Position numbers and translations under genes: made by a program. Below the pieces are notes generated by a model, which saw nothing but the letters and a program-made list of their open reading frames with translations, was not told where the DNA came from and did not search any database. A stretch of 64,000 bases of DNA from Pseudomonas typographi (GTDB lineage Bacteria > Pseudomonadota > Gammaproteobacteria > Pseudomonadales > Pseudomonadaceae), in contig NZ_JAAOCA010000003.1 of assembly GCF_014694385.1 (NCBI RefSeq), forward strand, positions 124,001 through 188,000. Direction: 5' to 3'. Positions 43,393 to 52,216 of the stretch are shown here, piece after piece (positions within the stretch are counted from its first letter, which is position 1; each line of letters starts with the position of its first letter).

Positions 43393-44030
43393 TGCACCAC
43401 CAAGGATTTTTCCGCTGGCGCCAGGTCACGCCCCCGCGCATAGGCCCGCTGCACCGCCGGCCGGGCCTTGATCCGTTCGCGCCAGGCGGCGATCGCCGGG
43501 TACGCGGCCAGGGCGATGCCTTGGCGCATAGGCTGTAGCCACGGGAAGATGGCGATATCGGCAATCGAATACTCGCCGGCCACGTACTGCCCACCGGCCA
43601 AGGCCCGTTCAAGCACTCCATACAAGCGTTCGGCTTCCCGCTGTAGCAGGTCCAGGGCGAACGGAATCGGCGTGGGGGCTTTTTCCCGGAACAGCTGTAG
43701 TTGGCTTAGGTAAGGCGTCACGTGGCCCACCTGCCAGAACAGCCATTGCTGCACCTGGTGATAGGCCGCGCTGCCGGCCGGGGGCAGCAGGCGCTGCTGC
43801 TGGCCGGCCAGATAGTTGAGGATCGCCCCGGACTCGAACAGCGACAACCCCGTGCTGTGATCGACAATGGCGGGAATACGGCCGTTGGCGCTGATGGCCT
43901 GAAACGCTTCGGCCTGTTGCTCGCCGGTACGGATGTTCACCGGCACCAGGCGGTAATCCAGCCCCAGTTCTTCGGCGAGGATGCCGACTTTAAGGCCGTT
44001 GGCGGTGGGCCAGTAGTAGAGGTCGATCAT
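43389..44030 (-). CDS. glutathione S-transferase family protein (nu-class-like)
   Basis: 213 residues. An N-terminal thioredoxin-like domain (MIDLYYWPTANGLKVGILAE; NGRIPAIVDHSTGLSLFESG with the cis-Pro and Glu-Ser glutathione loop) precedes a helical domain (VAGEYSIADIAIFPWLQPMR). The TANG segment near residue 9-12 fits YfcG/YghU-type GSTs, which reduce disulfides. It overlaps the cupin upstream and the fusion downstream by four bases each. A role in glutathione conjugation or persulfide/disulfide reduction of the imported amino acid's sulfur is likely. Confidence 0.87.
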   Translation of the reverse strand: MIDLYYWPTANGLKVGILAEELGLDYRLVPVNIRTGEQQAEAFQAISANGRIPAIVDHSTGLSLFESGAILNYLAGQQQRLLPPAGSAAYHQVQQWLFWQVGHVTPYLSQLQLFREKAPTPIPFALDLLQREAERLYGVLERALAGGQYVAGEYSIADIAIFPWLQPMRQGIALAAYPAIAAWRERIKARPAVQRAYARGRDLAPAEKSLVVQ

Positions 44031-44623
44031 TGTCCGTAAGCCTCGATGGACGGTTCCATTTGTGATTTGTTGTAGGCCACCACGCGGCCGTCGTCCTGCA
44101 CCCCGTAACGGCCCTCAAGCGACTCCAGCGGCCGGCCATAGAGGTGAAAATGCAAGGTGGGGGTTTGCCCATCGACCTGGATGCTGTGCAGGTCATCGCC
44201 CAAAAAGCTGATCGGCGTACCCGGCTGCACCACCACCTGGCGCGCCACTGCCAGCCGCGCCAGGGTGGGGTCGCTGCCGTCGTCTTCGCGCTGATACACG
44301 GTGTTCAGTTCCTGGCCCTGTACCGCCACGATCACCGCCCAGGTTTCGTGGTTATGGGCCACGGTGCGCTTGCCCGGCAGCAGTGAGTTCAGGTACAGCG
44401 TGGGGCCTTCGCCGTCATCGTTGAGGCGGTAGCGAAAGGCGCTTTTGCCCTGCCCCGGCGCGGGGGGTGGGAATTCATCGAAATTGAACAGTTCGGTGTG
44501 TGCGGTCAGGCCTTCGAGCAGGGCGGTGATGCGGCCAAGGGCCGCACGGTCGACACCGGCGGCGTCGATGGCGCGGATTTGCTCGAGAAAGCCCTGGATC
44601 ACGGCGGCACGGGGGTGGCTCAT
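44027..44623 (-). CDS. cysteine dioxygenase-type cupin (thiol dioxygenase)
   Basis: 198 residues from the ATG at 44623, with AGAGGA upstream. Candidate iron ligands are His90, His92 (AHNHETWAV) and His146 (DDLHSIQ), and the LHFHLYGR strand provides a His160/Tyr162 pair like the catalytic triad of thiol dioxygenases. It is clearly divergent from the 31628 enzyme: HNH replaces HDH and the Arg168 equivalent is not obvious, so the substrate probably differs (cysteine or another thiol). It lies between an amino-acid importer and GST/C-S-lyase genes. Confidence 0.78.
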   Translation of the reverse strand: MSHPRAAVIQGFLEQIRAIDAAGVDRAALGRITALLEGLTAHTELFNFDEFPPPAPGQGKSAFRYRLNDDGEGPTLYLNSLLPGKRTVAHNHETWAVIVAVQGQELNTVYQREDDGSDPTLARLAVARQVVVQPGTPISFLGDDLHSIQVDGQTPTLHFHLYGRPLESLEGRYGVQDDGRVVAYNKSQMEPSIEAYGQ

Positions 44624-44652
44624 GTGTCGTTCCTCTGGTGGCGGCGAGCGCT

Positions 44653-45474
44653 TCACACGCTCAAGTGATAGGGGCTGAGGTTGCGCAGCACGTAGGTGTC
44701 CGGTATGCGCCGGCGGCCAGGTTGGCCCAGGGCGTGCTGCAAAAACGCCTGGGTTCGTGCCTCGCCGGGATGGTTGAACAGTTGCTCGGCGCTGCCGTGC
44801 TCGACGATCACGCCGTGCTCGGTGAAATACACCTGGTCGCTGATGCCTTCGGCAAAGCGCATCTCGTGGGTCACCAGCACGCAGGTCATGCCCTCTTCGG
44901 TGAGTTCACCGATCACGTTGAGCACTTCGCCCACCATTTCAGGGTCCAGCGCGGAGGTGACTTCGTCGAACAGGATCAACTCCGGGCGCATGGCCAGTGC
45001 CCGGGCGATGGCCACCCGCTGCTGCTGGCCACCGGACAATTCGCCGGGAAAGGCCGCCGCCTTATGCTGCATGCGCACCTTGGCCAGCAGCGCCAGCGCC
45101 TGCTCGCGCGCTTCCCGCGCCGGCAACCCGAGTACCTTGCGCGGTGCCACGGTGAGGTTGTCGAGCACCGACAGGTGTGGGAACAGGTTGTATTGCTGGA
45201 ACACGAACCCCACCCGCTGGCGCAGTGGTCGGTGGGCGGCCTCGCCGTGCAACTGATGCACGGCCGTACCAGCCACGGTGAGTTCGCCACGCTGCGGTTT
45301 CAAAAGCCCGGTGAGGCAGCGCAGGATGGTCGACTTGCCGGAGCCCGAGGGGCCGATGATCGACACCGCCTGGCCTTTGCCCACGGTCAGGTCGATGCCC
45401 TTGAGCACCGGCGTGGCACCGAAGGCCAAATGCACGTCGCGCAAGCGGACCAAAGGGGTGTCAGTGGAAGGCAT
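44653..45474 (-). CDS. polar amino-acid ABC transporter ATPase
   Basis: 273 residues. Walker A GPSGSGKST, signature LSGGQQQR and the GlnQ/HisP-type Walker B FDEVTSALDPE identify a polar amino-acid importer ATPase. The C-terminus is ~20 residues longer than usual (RRRIPDTYVLRNLSPYHLSV). The start overlaps the preceding permease by 14 bases, and 29 bases separate it from the cupin. Confidence 0.9.
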   Translation of the reverse strand: MPSTDTPLVRLRDVHLAFGATPVLKGIDLTVGKGQAVSIIGPSGSGKSTILRCLTGLLKPQRGELTVAGTAVHQLHGEAAHRPLRQRVGFVFQQYNLFPHLSVLDNLTVAPRKVLGLPAREAREQALALLAKVRMQHKAAAFPGELSGGQQQRVAIARALAMRPELILFDEVTSALDPEMVGEVLNVIGELTEEGMTCVLVTHEMRFAEGISDQVYFTEHGVIVEHGSAEQLFNHPGEARTQAFLQHALGQPGRRRIPDTYVLRNLSPYHLSV

Positions 45475-46135
45475 AGCGGCGCTCCAGGCGTTGGGTGAGG
45501 CGGGAAATCGGAAAACACCAGGCGAAAAACAGCGCCAGCAAGCTGAAGTAGATCAGCACGGTGAAGGGGATGCGGTTAACGGTGTTGCTGGCGATTTGCG
45601 CGGTGTCGATCACGTCGTGCACGCCCACCAGCGAGGCCAGCGCGGTGCCCATGGTGATGATCGCGTAAAGGTTCATCCACGGCGGCAGCATGCGCGTGAA
45701 GCACTGCGGCAGAATCACCTGGGTGAACACCTGGGCGCGGCTGAACGCCATAGAACGGGCCGCCTCCCACTGGGTAGCGGGGATCGACCCCACTGCCCCA
45801 CGGAGAATTTCCGCCACATTGGCGCTGGCCGGCAAGGCCAGGCCCAGGGTCACCTTCAGCCAGTCCGGGAACGCCAGGTAGCGGCCGAACAGGTGCACCT
45901 CGAATGGAAACACGTAGGTGGTGAAGTAGATCAGCACCAGCCACGGCGCGTTGCGAAACACCTGAACCCACAGCCGCGCCAGCGGGCGCAGCGGGGAGAA
46001 GTTAAGCGCGCCGATGAACAATCCGGCGGCGCTGCCAGCGGCGATGGCGGTCAGGCTGATCAGCACGTTCTGGCCCAGGCCCACCAGCAGCGCCGGTGCC
46101 CATTCAACCAATGCCGCGAGTGTGTCATTGGCCAT
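45461..46135 (-). CDS. amino-acid ABC transporter permease (HisM/GltK type)
   Basis: 224 residues with about five membrane helices. FRNAPWLVLIYFTTYVFPFE matches the conserved FRNxPxLVQI region, and the coupling loop is EILRGAVGSIPATQWEAARS with GxxxIPxxQxEAA. It pairs with the permease just upstream (11-base overlap of coding ends). Confidence 0.9.
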   Translation of the reverse strand: MANDTLAALVEWAPALLVGLGQNVLISLTAIAAGSAAGLFIGALNFSPLRPLARLWVQVFRNAPWLVLIYFTTYVFPFEVHLFGRYLAFPDWLKVTLGLALPASANVAEILRGAVGSIPATQWEAARSMAFSRAQVFTQVILPQCFTRMLPPWMNLYAIITMGTALASLVGVHDVIDTAQIASNTVNRIPFTVLIYFSLLALFFAWCFPISRLTQRLERRYAFH

Positions 46136-46859
46136 AGCCGGGCATCCTCAGGCGCGCTTCGAGCCAGCGGCCAATAGCGTTTACCAGCAACCCCAGCGCG
46201 CCATAAAAGGCCAGCAACAGGACCATCATTTCGATCACGTTATCGCTTTGCGTCCAGATCATGATCGAGGCATACGTCACATCGTTGACCGCGATGGCCG
46301 AGGCGATCGCGGTCATTTTCACCAGGTCGATCAGGTTGTTCACCAAGGCCGGTAGGGCAAAGCGCAACGCCAGCGGCAACTGCACGTAGATAAACCGCTG
46401 CGGTGCGCTGAAGGCCAGCGAGCCTGCCGCTTCCAAGGTGGTCGCCGGCACCGCTTGCAACCCCGCGCGCAGGGCTTCGGCGTGGAAGGCGCCCTTGTGC
46501 AGGGAGATCACGATCACCACCCAGGCGAACGGCGTGAATGGGTTGCCAGTGCCCACGGCTTGGGTCAGCAGCATGTTCAACACCAAAAAGGCGCAGTACA
46601 GCTGCACCAGCGTCGGGGTATTGCGCGTCACATCGACGAACGCCCGCGCTGGCATAGCCAGCACAGGGCGCGGGCTGACCAGCGCACAGGCCAAGCCCAG
46701 GCCCACGGCCAGGCTGCCCAGCGCGGCGCATAGGCACAGCGCCAAGGTGGTCAGCGCACCATCGACCAGGCTGGCGCGGCTATAGGCATCGAACAAAAAA
46801 CGGTAGTCCAGCCCCCACCCAGCCACTGCCTGCACCAAGGCATGCAGCGCCTCGTTCAT
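46125..46859 (-). CDS. amino-acid ABC transporter permease (HisQ/GltJ type)
   Basis: 244 residues. VTRNTPTLVQLYCAFLVLNM is the conserved RNTPxLVQ motif; the coupling loop HAEALRAGLQAVPATTLEAA follows. Start ATG at 46859 overlaps the aminotransferase stop as ATGA. Forms the heterodimeric channel with the next gene's product. Confidence 0.9.
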   Translation of the reverse strand: MNEALHALVQAVAGWGLDYRFLFDAYSRASLVDGALTTLALCLCAALGSLAVGLGLACALVSPRPVLAMPARAFVDVTRNTPTLVQLYCAFLVLNMLLTQAVGTGNPFTPFAWVVIVISLHKGAFHAEALRAGLQAVPATTLEAAGSLAFSAPQRFIYVQLPLALRFALPALVNNLIDLVKMTAIASAIAVNDVTYASIMIWTQSDNVIEMMVLLLAFYGALGLLVNAIGRWLEARLRMPGYGQ

Positions 46860-48070
46860 GGTTGCGCCTCGGCCAACAGCGCACAGGCCGCAGCCACCCG
46901 CGGGCCCGCCTGGGCAACGGCGGCGGTTTCGGTGGCGATGGAAAACCGCAGCCAGGGCGAGAGCCCGTAAGCACTGCCGGCAATTGCCGCTACACCCTGT
47001 TCGAGCAGCCAGGCGACGAGGTCGGCGTCGCTGTCGATACGCTGCCCATCGGGGCGATAGCGCCCGATCAGCCCGGCGCAGCGCACGAACACGAAAAAAC
47101 CGCCTTGGGGTTGCAGCACCTCAAGGCCTGGCACGCCCAGCAATGCCCCGACCAACAAATCGCGGCGTTCGCGGTAGGCGGCCAGGTGCTCGGCCAAAAA
47201 CCCCAGGCCCCCTTCAAATGCCGCCAATGCGGCGGCCTGGCTCACCGAACTGGCGCCGGAGGCCGCCTGCGACTGCACCACCGCCATGGCCTTGGCCAAG
47301 GCCGCTGGCGCCGCACCGAAACCGATGCGCCAACCCGTCATGGCATAGGTTTTGGACACGCCCCCCACCAGTAGCGTGCGCCCTTGCAGGTCAGGGGCGA
47401 TATTCAGCAGGTTGCGCGGCTGGCCGCCGTCGAAGCGGATATGCTCGTACAGCTCATCGAGCAGCACCCACACCTGTGGGTGGCGGCGCAACACGGCGGC
47501 CAAGGCGGCAAGCTCAGCGTCGCTGTACAGCGCCCCGCTAGGGTTGCCGGGGCTGTTGAGGATCAACCAGCGGGTGCGCGGGCCGATCGCCGCTTCCAAT
47601 TGCTTGGGCAGCAGCTTGCAGCCCTGTTCCAACGGGCATTCAAGCAGCTTCGGCAGGCCACCGTTGAAGCGCACCGCGTCGGGAAAAGTCGGCCAGTACG
47701 GCACCGGCACGATCACCTCGTCGCCGTCGTCGAGGGTGGCGGCAAAGGCGTTGAATATTACCTGCTTGGCGCCGTTGGCGATCACCACCTCGGGCAAGCT
47801 GTACTGCAGTTGGTTTTCCCGCGCCAGCTTGGCCAGCACCGCCTCACGTAGGGCTTTCACCCCCGGGGTGGCGGTGTATTTGGTGGCGCCGGCCTGGATC
47901 GCCGCCCAGGCGGCCGCCTTGATGTGCGCCGGGGTGTCGAAATCCGGCTCGCCGGTGGTCAGGTCGAGGATGTCGTGGCCGCTGCCGCGCAGTTCATTGG
48001 CGCGGGCCTTGGCCGCGGCATTGGGCGAAAGGTCCACGCGCTGCACGCGTTGGGACAGGCGTAGGCTCAT
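46856..48070 (-). CDS. class I/II (AspC-like) aminotransferase
   Basis: 404 residues of fold-type I. The small-domain N-terminus carries LDLTTGEPDFDTPAHIKAAA, then LNSPGNPSGALYSD and the PLP-lysine motif GGVSKTYAMTGWRIGFGAAP, with FSIATE near the C-terminus giving the carboxylate-binding Arg. It would convert an imported amino acid to its 2-oxo acid. Position between the FAD oxidase and permease genes suggests the oxidase acts on a related 2-hydroxy acid. Confidence 0.9.
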   Translation of the reverse strand: MSLRLSQRVQRVDLSPNAAAKARANELRGSGHDILDLTTGEPDFDTPAHIKAAAWAAIQAGATKYTATPGVKALREAVLAKLARENQLQYSLPEVVIANGAKQVIFNAFAATLDDGDEVIVPVPYWPTFPDAVRFNGGLPKLLECPLEQGCKLLPKQLEAAIGPRTRWLILNSPGNPSGALYSDAELAALAAVLRRHPQVWVLLDELYEHIRFDGGQPRNLLNIAPDLQGRTLLVGGVSKTYAMTGWRIGFGAAPAALAKAMAVVQSQAASGASSVSQAAALAAFEGGLGFLAEHLAAYRERRDLLVGALLGVPGLEVLQPQGGFFVFVRCAGLIGRYRPDGQRIDSDADLVAWLLEQGVAAIAGSAYGLSPWLRFSIATETAAVAQAGPRVAAACALLAEAQP

Positions 48071-49497
48071 AGGGTGTCGTTCTCCAGGGCAATGACCTTG
48101 CCGGGGTTCAGGCGGTTGTGCGGGTCGAGGGCGCGCTTGATACGCCGCATCAGGCCCAGCTCAACGGTGCTTTTGTAGCGCGGCAGTTCATCGCGCTTGC
48201 GCTGGCCGATGCCATGCTCGGCGCTGATCGAGCCGCCGTGGGCGTGCACGTTGTCGTGCACCACCCGGCTTAGGGCGTGGTAGCGGGCCATGTGTGCGGC
48301 CACGCTCATGCCCCGCGGGCTGGCGATGTTGTAGTGCAGATTGCCGTCGCCCAGGTGGCCGAAGGTGTAATGGCGTACCCCAGGGAACTGCGCCTGCAAT
48401 TGCACCGCGGTGCTGGCGACGAAGGCTTCGATACGCGACAGCGGCAACGAGATGTCGTGCTTCATGTTACGGCCTTCACGGGCTTGCGCTTCGCTCATGT
48501 GCTCGCGCAACTGCCACATCGCATGGCTCTGCGCCACGCTTTGGGCCAGGCTGGCGTCGGTGATCAACCCCTGCTCCAGGGCGCCTTCGAGCACCCGTTC
48601 CATCAGCGCCACGGCGTCGGCATGGTCGCCGTGATAAGACACTTCCAACAGCGCGTACCAGGGTTGCGTCAATCGGTCGAACGGCAACACGCTGCCGGGG
48701 AACTGCTCGGCCACTAATGCCAGGCAATCGGCCGCCATCAGCTCGAAACCGGTGAGCGCGGCGCTGAAGCCCGCGCGGGCATGGGCGAGCAAGGCGACGC
48801 CATCGGCCAGGCTGGCAAATGCCACGTAGGCCGTGGCGCGGCTGGCTGGCAGCGGGTACAGCTTGAGGGTGGCGGCGGTGATGATACCCAAGGTGCCTTC
48901 GCTGCCGATGTACAAGTCGCGCAGGTCATAGCCGGTGTTGTCTTTGCGCAGCCCGCGCAGGCCGTGCCATATCTCGCCTTCGGCGGTGACCACCTCAAGC
49001 CCCAGGGTCAGTTCGCGGGCGTTGCCGTAGCGCAGCACCGCGGTGCCGCCGGCGTTGGTACCTAGGTTACCACCCAGGGTGCAGCTGCCCTCGGCACCCA
49101 GGCTGAGCGGGAACAGCCGGCCGGCGCCTTCGGCGGCCAGTTGTACCTGGCGTAGGATGCAGCCCGCTTCGGCGGTCAGGGTGTCGTTGGCGGTGTCGAC
49201 CTCGCGGATGGCGTTCATCCGCTCAAGGCTCACCAGCACCGCGCGGCCGCTGTCGTCTGGGGTGGCCGCCGCCATCAGCCCGGTGTTGCCGCCTTGCACC
49301 ACCACGCAGGCGGCATGTTCAGCACACAGGCGCACCACCGCGGCCACCTGTTCGGTGCTGGCCGGGCGCACAAAGGCGCGGGCCTTGCCGTGGTAACGCT
49401 GGTGTTTGTCGCTCAGGCGCGCGCCGGCGGCAGCGCCCGGTTCAGCGTAGCGCTCACCGAGCAGCGCCACCAGGGCATGCAATAACGGGTCGGTCAT
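48067..49497 (-). CDS. FAD-linked 2-hydroxyacid dehydrogenase (GlcD/D-LDH type)
   Basis: 476 residues from the ATG at 49497 (ATGA overlap with the binding-protein stop). The PCMH FAD domain shows VVVQGGNTGLMAAATPDDSG and GGNLGTNAGGTAVLRYGNAR; the C-terminal domain has HYTFGHLGDGNLHYNIASPR and HGGSISAEHGIGQRKRDELP with metal-binding histidines, ending HNRLNPGKVIALE. The family oxidises D-lactate, D-2-hydroxyglutarate and similar acids. Next to an aminotransferase, it may interconvert 2-oxo and 2-hydroxy forms of a sulfur amino-acid skeleton. Confidence 0.88.
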   Translation of the reverse strand: MTDPLLHALVALLGERYAEPGAAAGARLSDKHQRYHGKARAFVRPASTEQVAAVVRLCAEHAACVVVQGGNTGLMAAATPDDSGRAVLVSLERMNAIREVDTANDTLTAEAGCILRQVQLAAEGAGRLFPLSLGAEGSCTLGGNLGTNAGGTAVLRYGNARELTLGLEVVTAEGEIWHGLRGLRKDNTGYDLRDLYIGSEGTLGIITAATLKLYPLPASRATAYVAFASLADGVALLAHARAGFSAALTGFELMAADCLALVAEQFPGSVLPFDRLTQPWYALLEVSYHGDHADAVALMERVLEGALEQGLITDASLAQSVAQSHAMWQLREHMSEAQAREGRNMKHDISLPLSRIEAFVASTAVQLQAQFPGVRHYTFGHLGDGNLHYNIASPRGMSVAAHMARYHALSRVVHDNVHAHGGSISAEHGIGQRKRDELPRYKSTVELGLMRRIKRALDPHNRLNPGKVIALENDTL

Positions 49498-50330
49498 TGG
49501 GCGGCCTGCAACGGCGCGGCGTCCCTGAATTTGTCGTGCAGCGCATACAACGCCGGCGAAGGTTCCATGCCGGTGCGCTTGCCCAACTCGATCAACCAAC
49601 CGCTGCGGTGCCAGTCACGAATGATCGCATCCAGCCGCGCTTGGAAGTCATGCTCGCCCTTGCGCACCCACATCACCGAATTCGACGGAATCAGCTCGTT
49701 GGGCAGCGGGGTTTCGTAATCGGCCCATTCTCCCTGTTTAAGCAGTGCACGCATGGTCGGCGCTACGTGCACCGCCGCCACGCAGCCGTTGCCGCGTAGG
49801 CTCAACAATGATTCTGACTGGCTGCGGAAGGCTTTGATCTGTGCGCCGTACTGTTGCACCAACGGCTCGATGAAGTTGCTGCCCTGGGACACACACACCG
49901 GTTTGCCCGCCAGGTCGGCCCACTGGGTGATGCCGGCGCCTTTACGGATCACCGCCGCGCCACCGACTTGTTCATAAGGGGTGGGTGGGTAATCGAGAAT
50001 CTGCGCGCGTTCGTCGGTGAACTGCATGTTGGCGATCAGCACGTCGACCTTGCCCTGCTGCAAAAACTGCACACGGTTCGGCGGCAGCACAGACACCGTT
50101 TCCACCTCCACGCCCAGGCGCTTGCCCAGTTCATTGGCCAATTCCACGTTGTAGCCCACCGGCTCACGGGTTTTCGGGTCCAGGGTGCCGAACGGCAGCC
50201 CGGTGAGCATTACCCCCACGCTGATGCGGTGGCGTTCATTGATCTTGTCGAGGGTGGCATCGGCACTGCCACTGGCCGCGTGCAGGGCGAGCCAAGGCGC
50301 GAGCAGCAGCCCGAGGGTTTTCAGTTTCAT
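49494..50330 (-). CDS. amino-acid ABC transporter substrate-binding protein, copy 2
   Basis: 278 residues with a signal peptide (LGLLLAPWLALHAASGSADA). The family-3 binding domain reads ISVGVMLTGLPFGTLDPKTR and PVGYNVELANELGKRLGVEV, with NRVQFLQQGKVDVLIANMQF. It is clearly paralogous to the 50346 product 15 bases upstream. Two binding proteins for one permease pair suggest broadened specificity or two ligands. Confidence 0.88.
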   Translation of the reverse strand: MKLKTLGLLLAPWLALHAASGSADATLDKINERHRISVGVMLTGLPFGTLDPKTREPVGYNVELANELGKRLGVEVETVSVLPPNRVQFLQQGKVDVLIANMQFTDERAQILDYPPTPYEQVGGAAVIRKGAGITQWADLAGKPVCVSQGSNFIEPLVQQYGAQIKAFRSQSESLLSLRGNGCVAAVHVAPTMRALLKQGEWADYETPLPNELIPSNSVMWVRKGEHDFQARLDAIIRDWHRSGWLIELGKRTGMEPSPALYALHDKFRDAAPLQAAQ

Positions 50331-50345
50331 GCAGAGCGTCCTGTG

Positions 50346-51143
50346 TCAGAGGCCGAATTGGTCGGCGGGCAGCGGTTCGATGTGGTGGCGCTGTTCGGTG
50401 GCCACCAGCCAACCACTGCGGTGCAGCTGCTGGATGATCGGGTCGAGGCGGGCCTGGGTGTCGGTTTCGCCAAGGCGCGTCCAGATCACCGAGGGCGCAG
50501 GGTTGAGCTCTGGCGCCAATGCCGTGTAACCCTGCCATTCCGGGTTGTTGGCCAGTAACGGCTTGATCAGGGTGCCGTCATGCACGGCGGCAACACAGTT
50601 GTTACCGCGCAACGCCAGCAGCGATTCGGAGGAGCTTTTGAACGCCTTGATCGTGGCCCCTAGCTCGGTCAGCGGCTTGACGTAGCTGCTGCCCTGGGAG
50701 GTGCACACCGGCTGGCCGGCAAGGTCGGCCCAGGTTTTGATCGCACTTCCCGGCGGCAGCGCGGCGGTGCCCCCGACCTTGTAGTACGCGGTAGGCACAT
50801 GGCCGAGCAGCGCGTCGCGCTCGGGGTTCCATTCCATGTTGGCGACCAGCAGGTCTACCTTGCCCTGCTGCAAAAATTGCACGCGGTTGGCCGGCAGCAC
50901 CGGCACCAGCTCGACCTTCAAGCCCAATTGCCGGCCCAATTCCTCGGCCAAGTCCACGTTCAGCCCCACCGGCTGTTGGGTGGCTGGGTCCAGGGCGCCG
51001 AACGGCCCGCCGGAGAGCATCACGCCAACATTCAACTGCTGGCGGCCCTGGGCTCGCTCCAACGTGGCATCGGCCACTACCTGCCCGGCGCACAGCACGG
51101 CGAGCATACCCACACACAACCTTACAGCGCGGCACAGGCCCAT
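50346..51143 (-). CDS. amino-acid ABC transporter substrate-binding protein, copy 1
   Basis: 265 residues with a signal peptide (LCVGMLAVLCAGQVVADATL). First gene of the ten-gene operon. LNVGVMLSGGPFGALDPATQ, NRVQFLQQGKVDLLVANMEW and the Cys pair in QPVCTSQGSSYVK / GNNCVAAVHD are shared with its paralogue downstream; the two cysteines could form a periplasmic disulfide. The ligand is unknown; the lyase, aminotransferase and dioxygenase downstream suggest a sulfur-containing amino acid. Confidence 0.88.
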   Translation of the reverse strand: MGLCRAVRLCVGMLAVLCAGQVVADATLERAQGRQQLNVGVMLSGGPFGALDPATQQPVGLNVDLAEELGRQLGLKVELVPVLPANRVQFLQQGKVDLLVANMEWNPERDALLGHVPTAYYKVGGTAALPPGSAIKTWADLAGQPVCTSQGSSYVKPLTELGATIKAFKSSSESLLALRGNNCVAAVHDGTLIKPLLANNPEWQGYTALAPELNPAPSVIWTRLGETDTQARLDPIIQQLHRSGWLVATEQRHHIEPLPADQFGL

Positions 51144-51222
51144 GGGGCACTCCTTGAAAGCGGACGATCACGCTGCGGCATGCTAGGGAGGTGGCCACCG
51201 CAGGGGAAATTCAAATATTTCC

Positions 51223-51231
51223 TATCGTTAT
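51223..51231 (+). promoter_or_regulatory. TATCGTTAT motif, copy 2
   Basis: Lies 80 bases upstream of the minus-strand operon start (51143), in CCTATCGTTATAACTTTCC. This distance is nearly the same as for copy 1 (85 bases from 18943), in the same orientation relative to the operon. Confidence 0.4.
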
Positions 51232-51310
51232 AACTTTCCACCCAAGGCCGGACGACTTCCTTGATATATACCCCGTAAAATAAGGGTTCACTTTGTTGCC
51301 GGGATTGAAA

Positions 51311-51333
51311 TACATTACGAACCATTATTAGAA
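51311..51333 (+). promoter_or_regulatory. TACATTACG-type element, copy 2
   Basis: Starts TACATTACGAACCATTAT and ends GAAA, 19 of 23 positions matching 19138-19160. It ends 16 bases before the LysR ATG at 51350, so it overlaps the LysR promoter or leader and may serve autoregulation. Confidence 0.35.
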
Positions 51334-51349
51334 AATTGATGGCCTTGAT

Positions 51350-52195
51350 ATGACCCCTGCCCTGGACCTGGACCTGCTGCGCACCTTCGTGACCGTGGCC
51401 GATGCCGGCAGCTTCGCCGAAGCCGGCCAACTACTGGGGCGTACACAATCCTCGGTGACCCAGCACCTGCAACGGCTGGAACACAGCGTCGGGGTGGCGT
51501 TGCTGCGCAAGCAGGGGCGCAGCAAACAGCTCACCGACGCCGGCCGGCAATTGCTGCGCCATGCCCGGCAGATGCTGGCGCTCAACGATGAAGCAGTCGG
51601 TGCCTTGCGCCAGGACGGGCCCAGCGGCGTACTGCGCATTGGTTCACCACACGATATCGCCGACACCATCCTGCCGCCGCTGCTCACCCGTATCGCCCGC
51701 GCCGCGCCCAATGTGCGGCTGGAGATCGACGTGGGCCGTAGCCCGTTTTTGATGGATGACCTGCACCGGGGCAAGGTCGACATGGTGATTTCCACCCGCC
51801 GTGACGAACGCTTGCAAGGCTTGGCGCTGCGTACCTCGCCGGTGTGGTGGATTTGCGCTGCCCATTACCGCCATGACCCCAGCCAACCGCTGCCGCTGGT
51901 GTTGGTCGATGAGCCGAGCATTTATCGGCGCTATGCGCTCGAAGCGCTGGAGCGCGAGGGCATCGCCTGGCGCCAGGCCTACGTGGCCTCCAACCTGATC
52001 GGCATCAAGGCGGCGGTGCGCGCGGGCCTGGGCATCACCCCGCGCAGCATGGAGCTGCTCGGCCCGGACATGCGTGTGCTGGGTGAGCACCACGGGCTGC
52101 CGCGCCTGCCGGACGTGACCTATTACCTGTGGGTGCGTCCAGGCTCGGTGAACCCGCTGGTGCGCAAGGCCTACGAGCTGATCAGCGAGCCATAA
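51350..52195 (+). CDS. LysR-family transcriptional regulator
   Basis: 281 residues. Helix-turn-helix: LDLLRTFVTVADAGSFAEAG, TQSSVTQHLQRLEHSVGVAL; the effector domain continues to WVRPGSVNPLVRKAYELISE. It diverges from the ten-gene amino-acid/C-S-lyase operon over 206 bases with two candidate sites, so it is the likely regulator of that operon. The SVTQHLQRLE form of the recognition helix differs from the SAFSRSIQ form of LysR 209 and 19335, so it belongs to another subgroup. Confidence 0.92.
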   Translation: MTPALDLDLLRTFVTVADAGSFAEAGQLLGRTQSSVTQHLQRLEHSVGVALLRKQGRSKQLTDAGRQLLRHARQMLALNDEAVGALRQDGPSGVLRIGSPHDIADTILPPLLTRIARAAPNVRLEIDVGRSPFLMDDLHRGKVDMVISTRRDERLQGLALRTSPVWWICAAHYRHDPSQPLPLVLVDEPSIYRRYALEALEREGIAWRQAYVASNLIGIKAAVRAGLGITPRSMELLGPDMRVLGEHHGLPRLPDVTYYLWVRPGSVNPLVRKAYELISEP

Positions 52196-52208
52196 GCGGG
52201 CGCCCCGG

Positions 52209-52216
52209 CGTTATAA
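52209..52216 (+). promoter_or_regulatory. CGTTATAA motif
   Basis: The same 8-mer occurs within copy 2 at 51226. It sits 120 bases before the binding-protein start at 52337, in the only non-coding stretch available for a promoter there. Confidence 0.25.
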
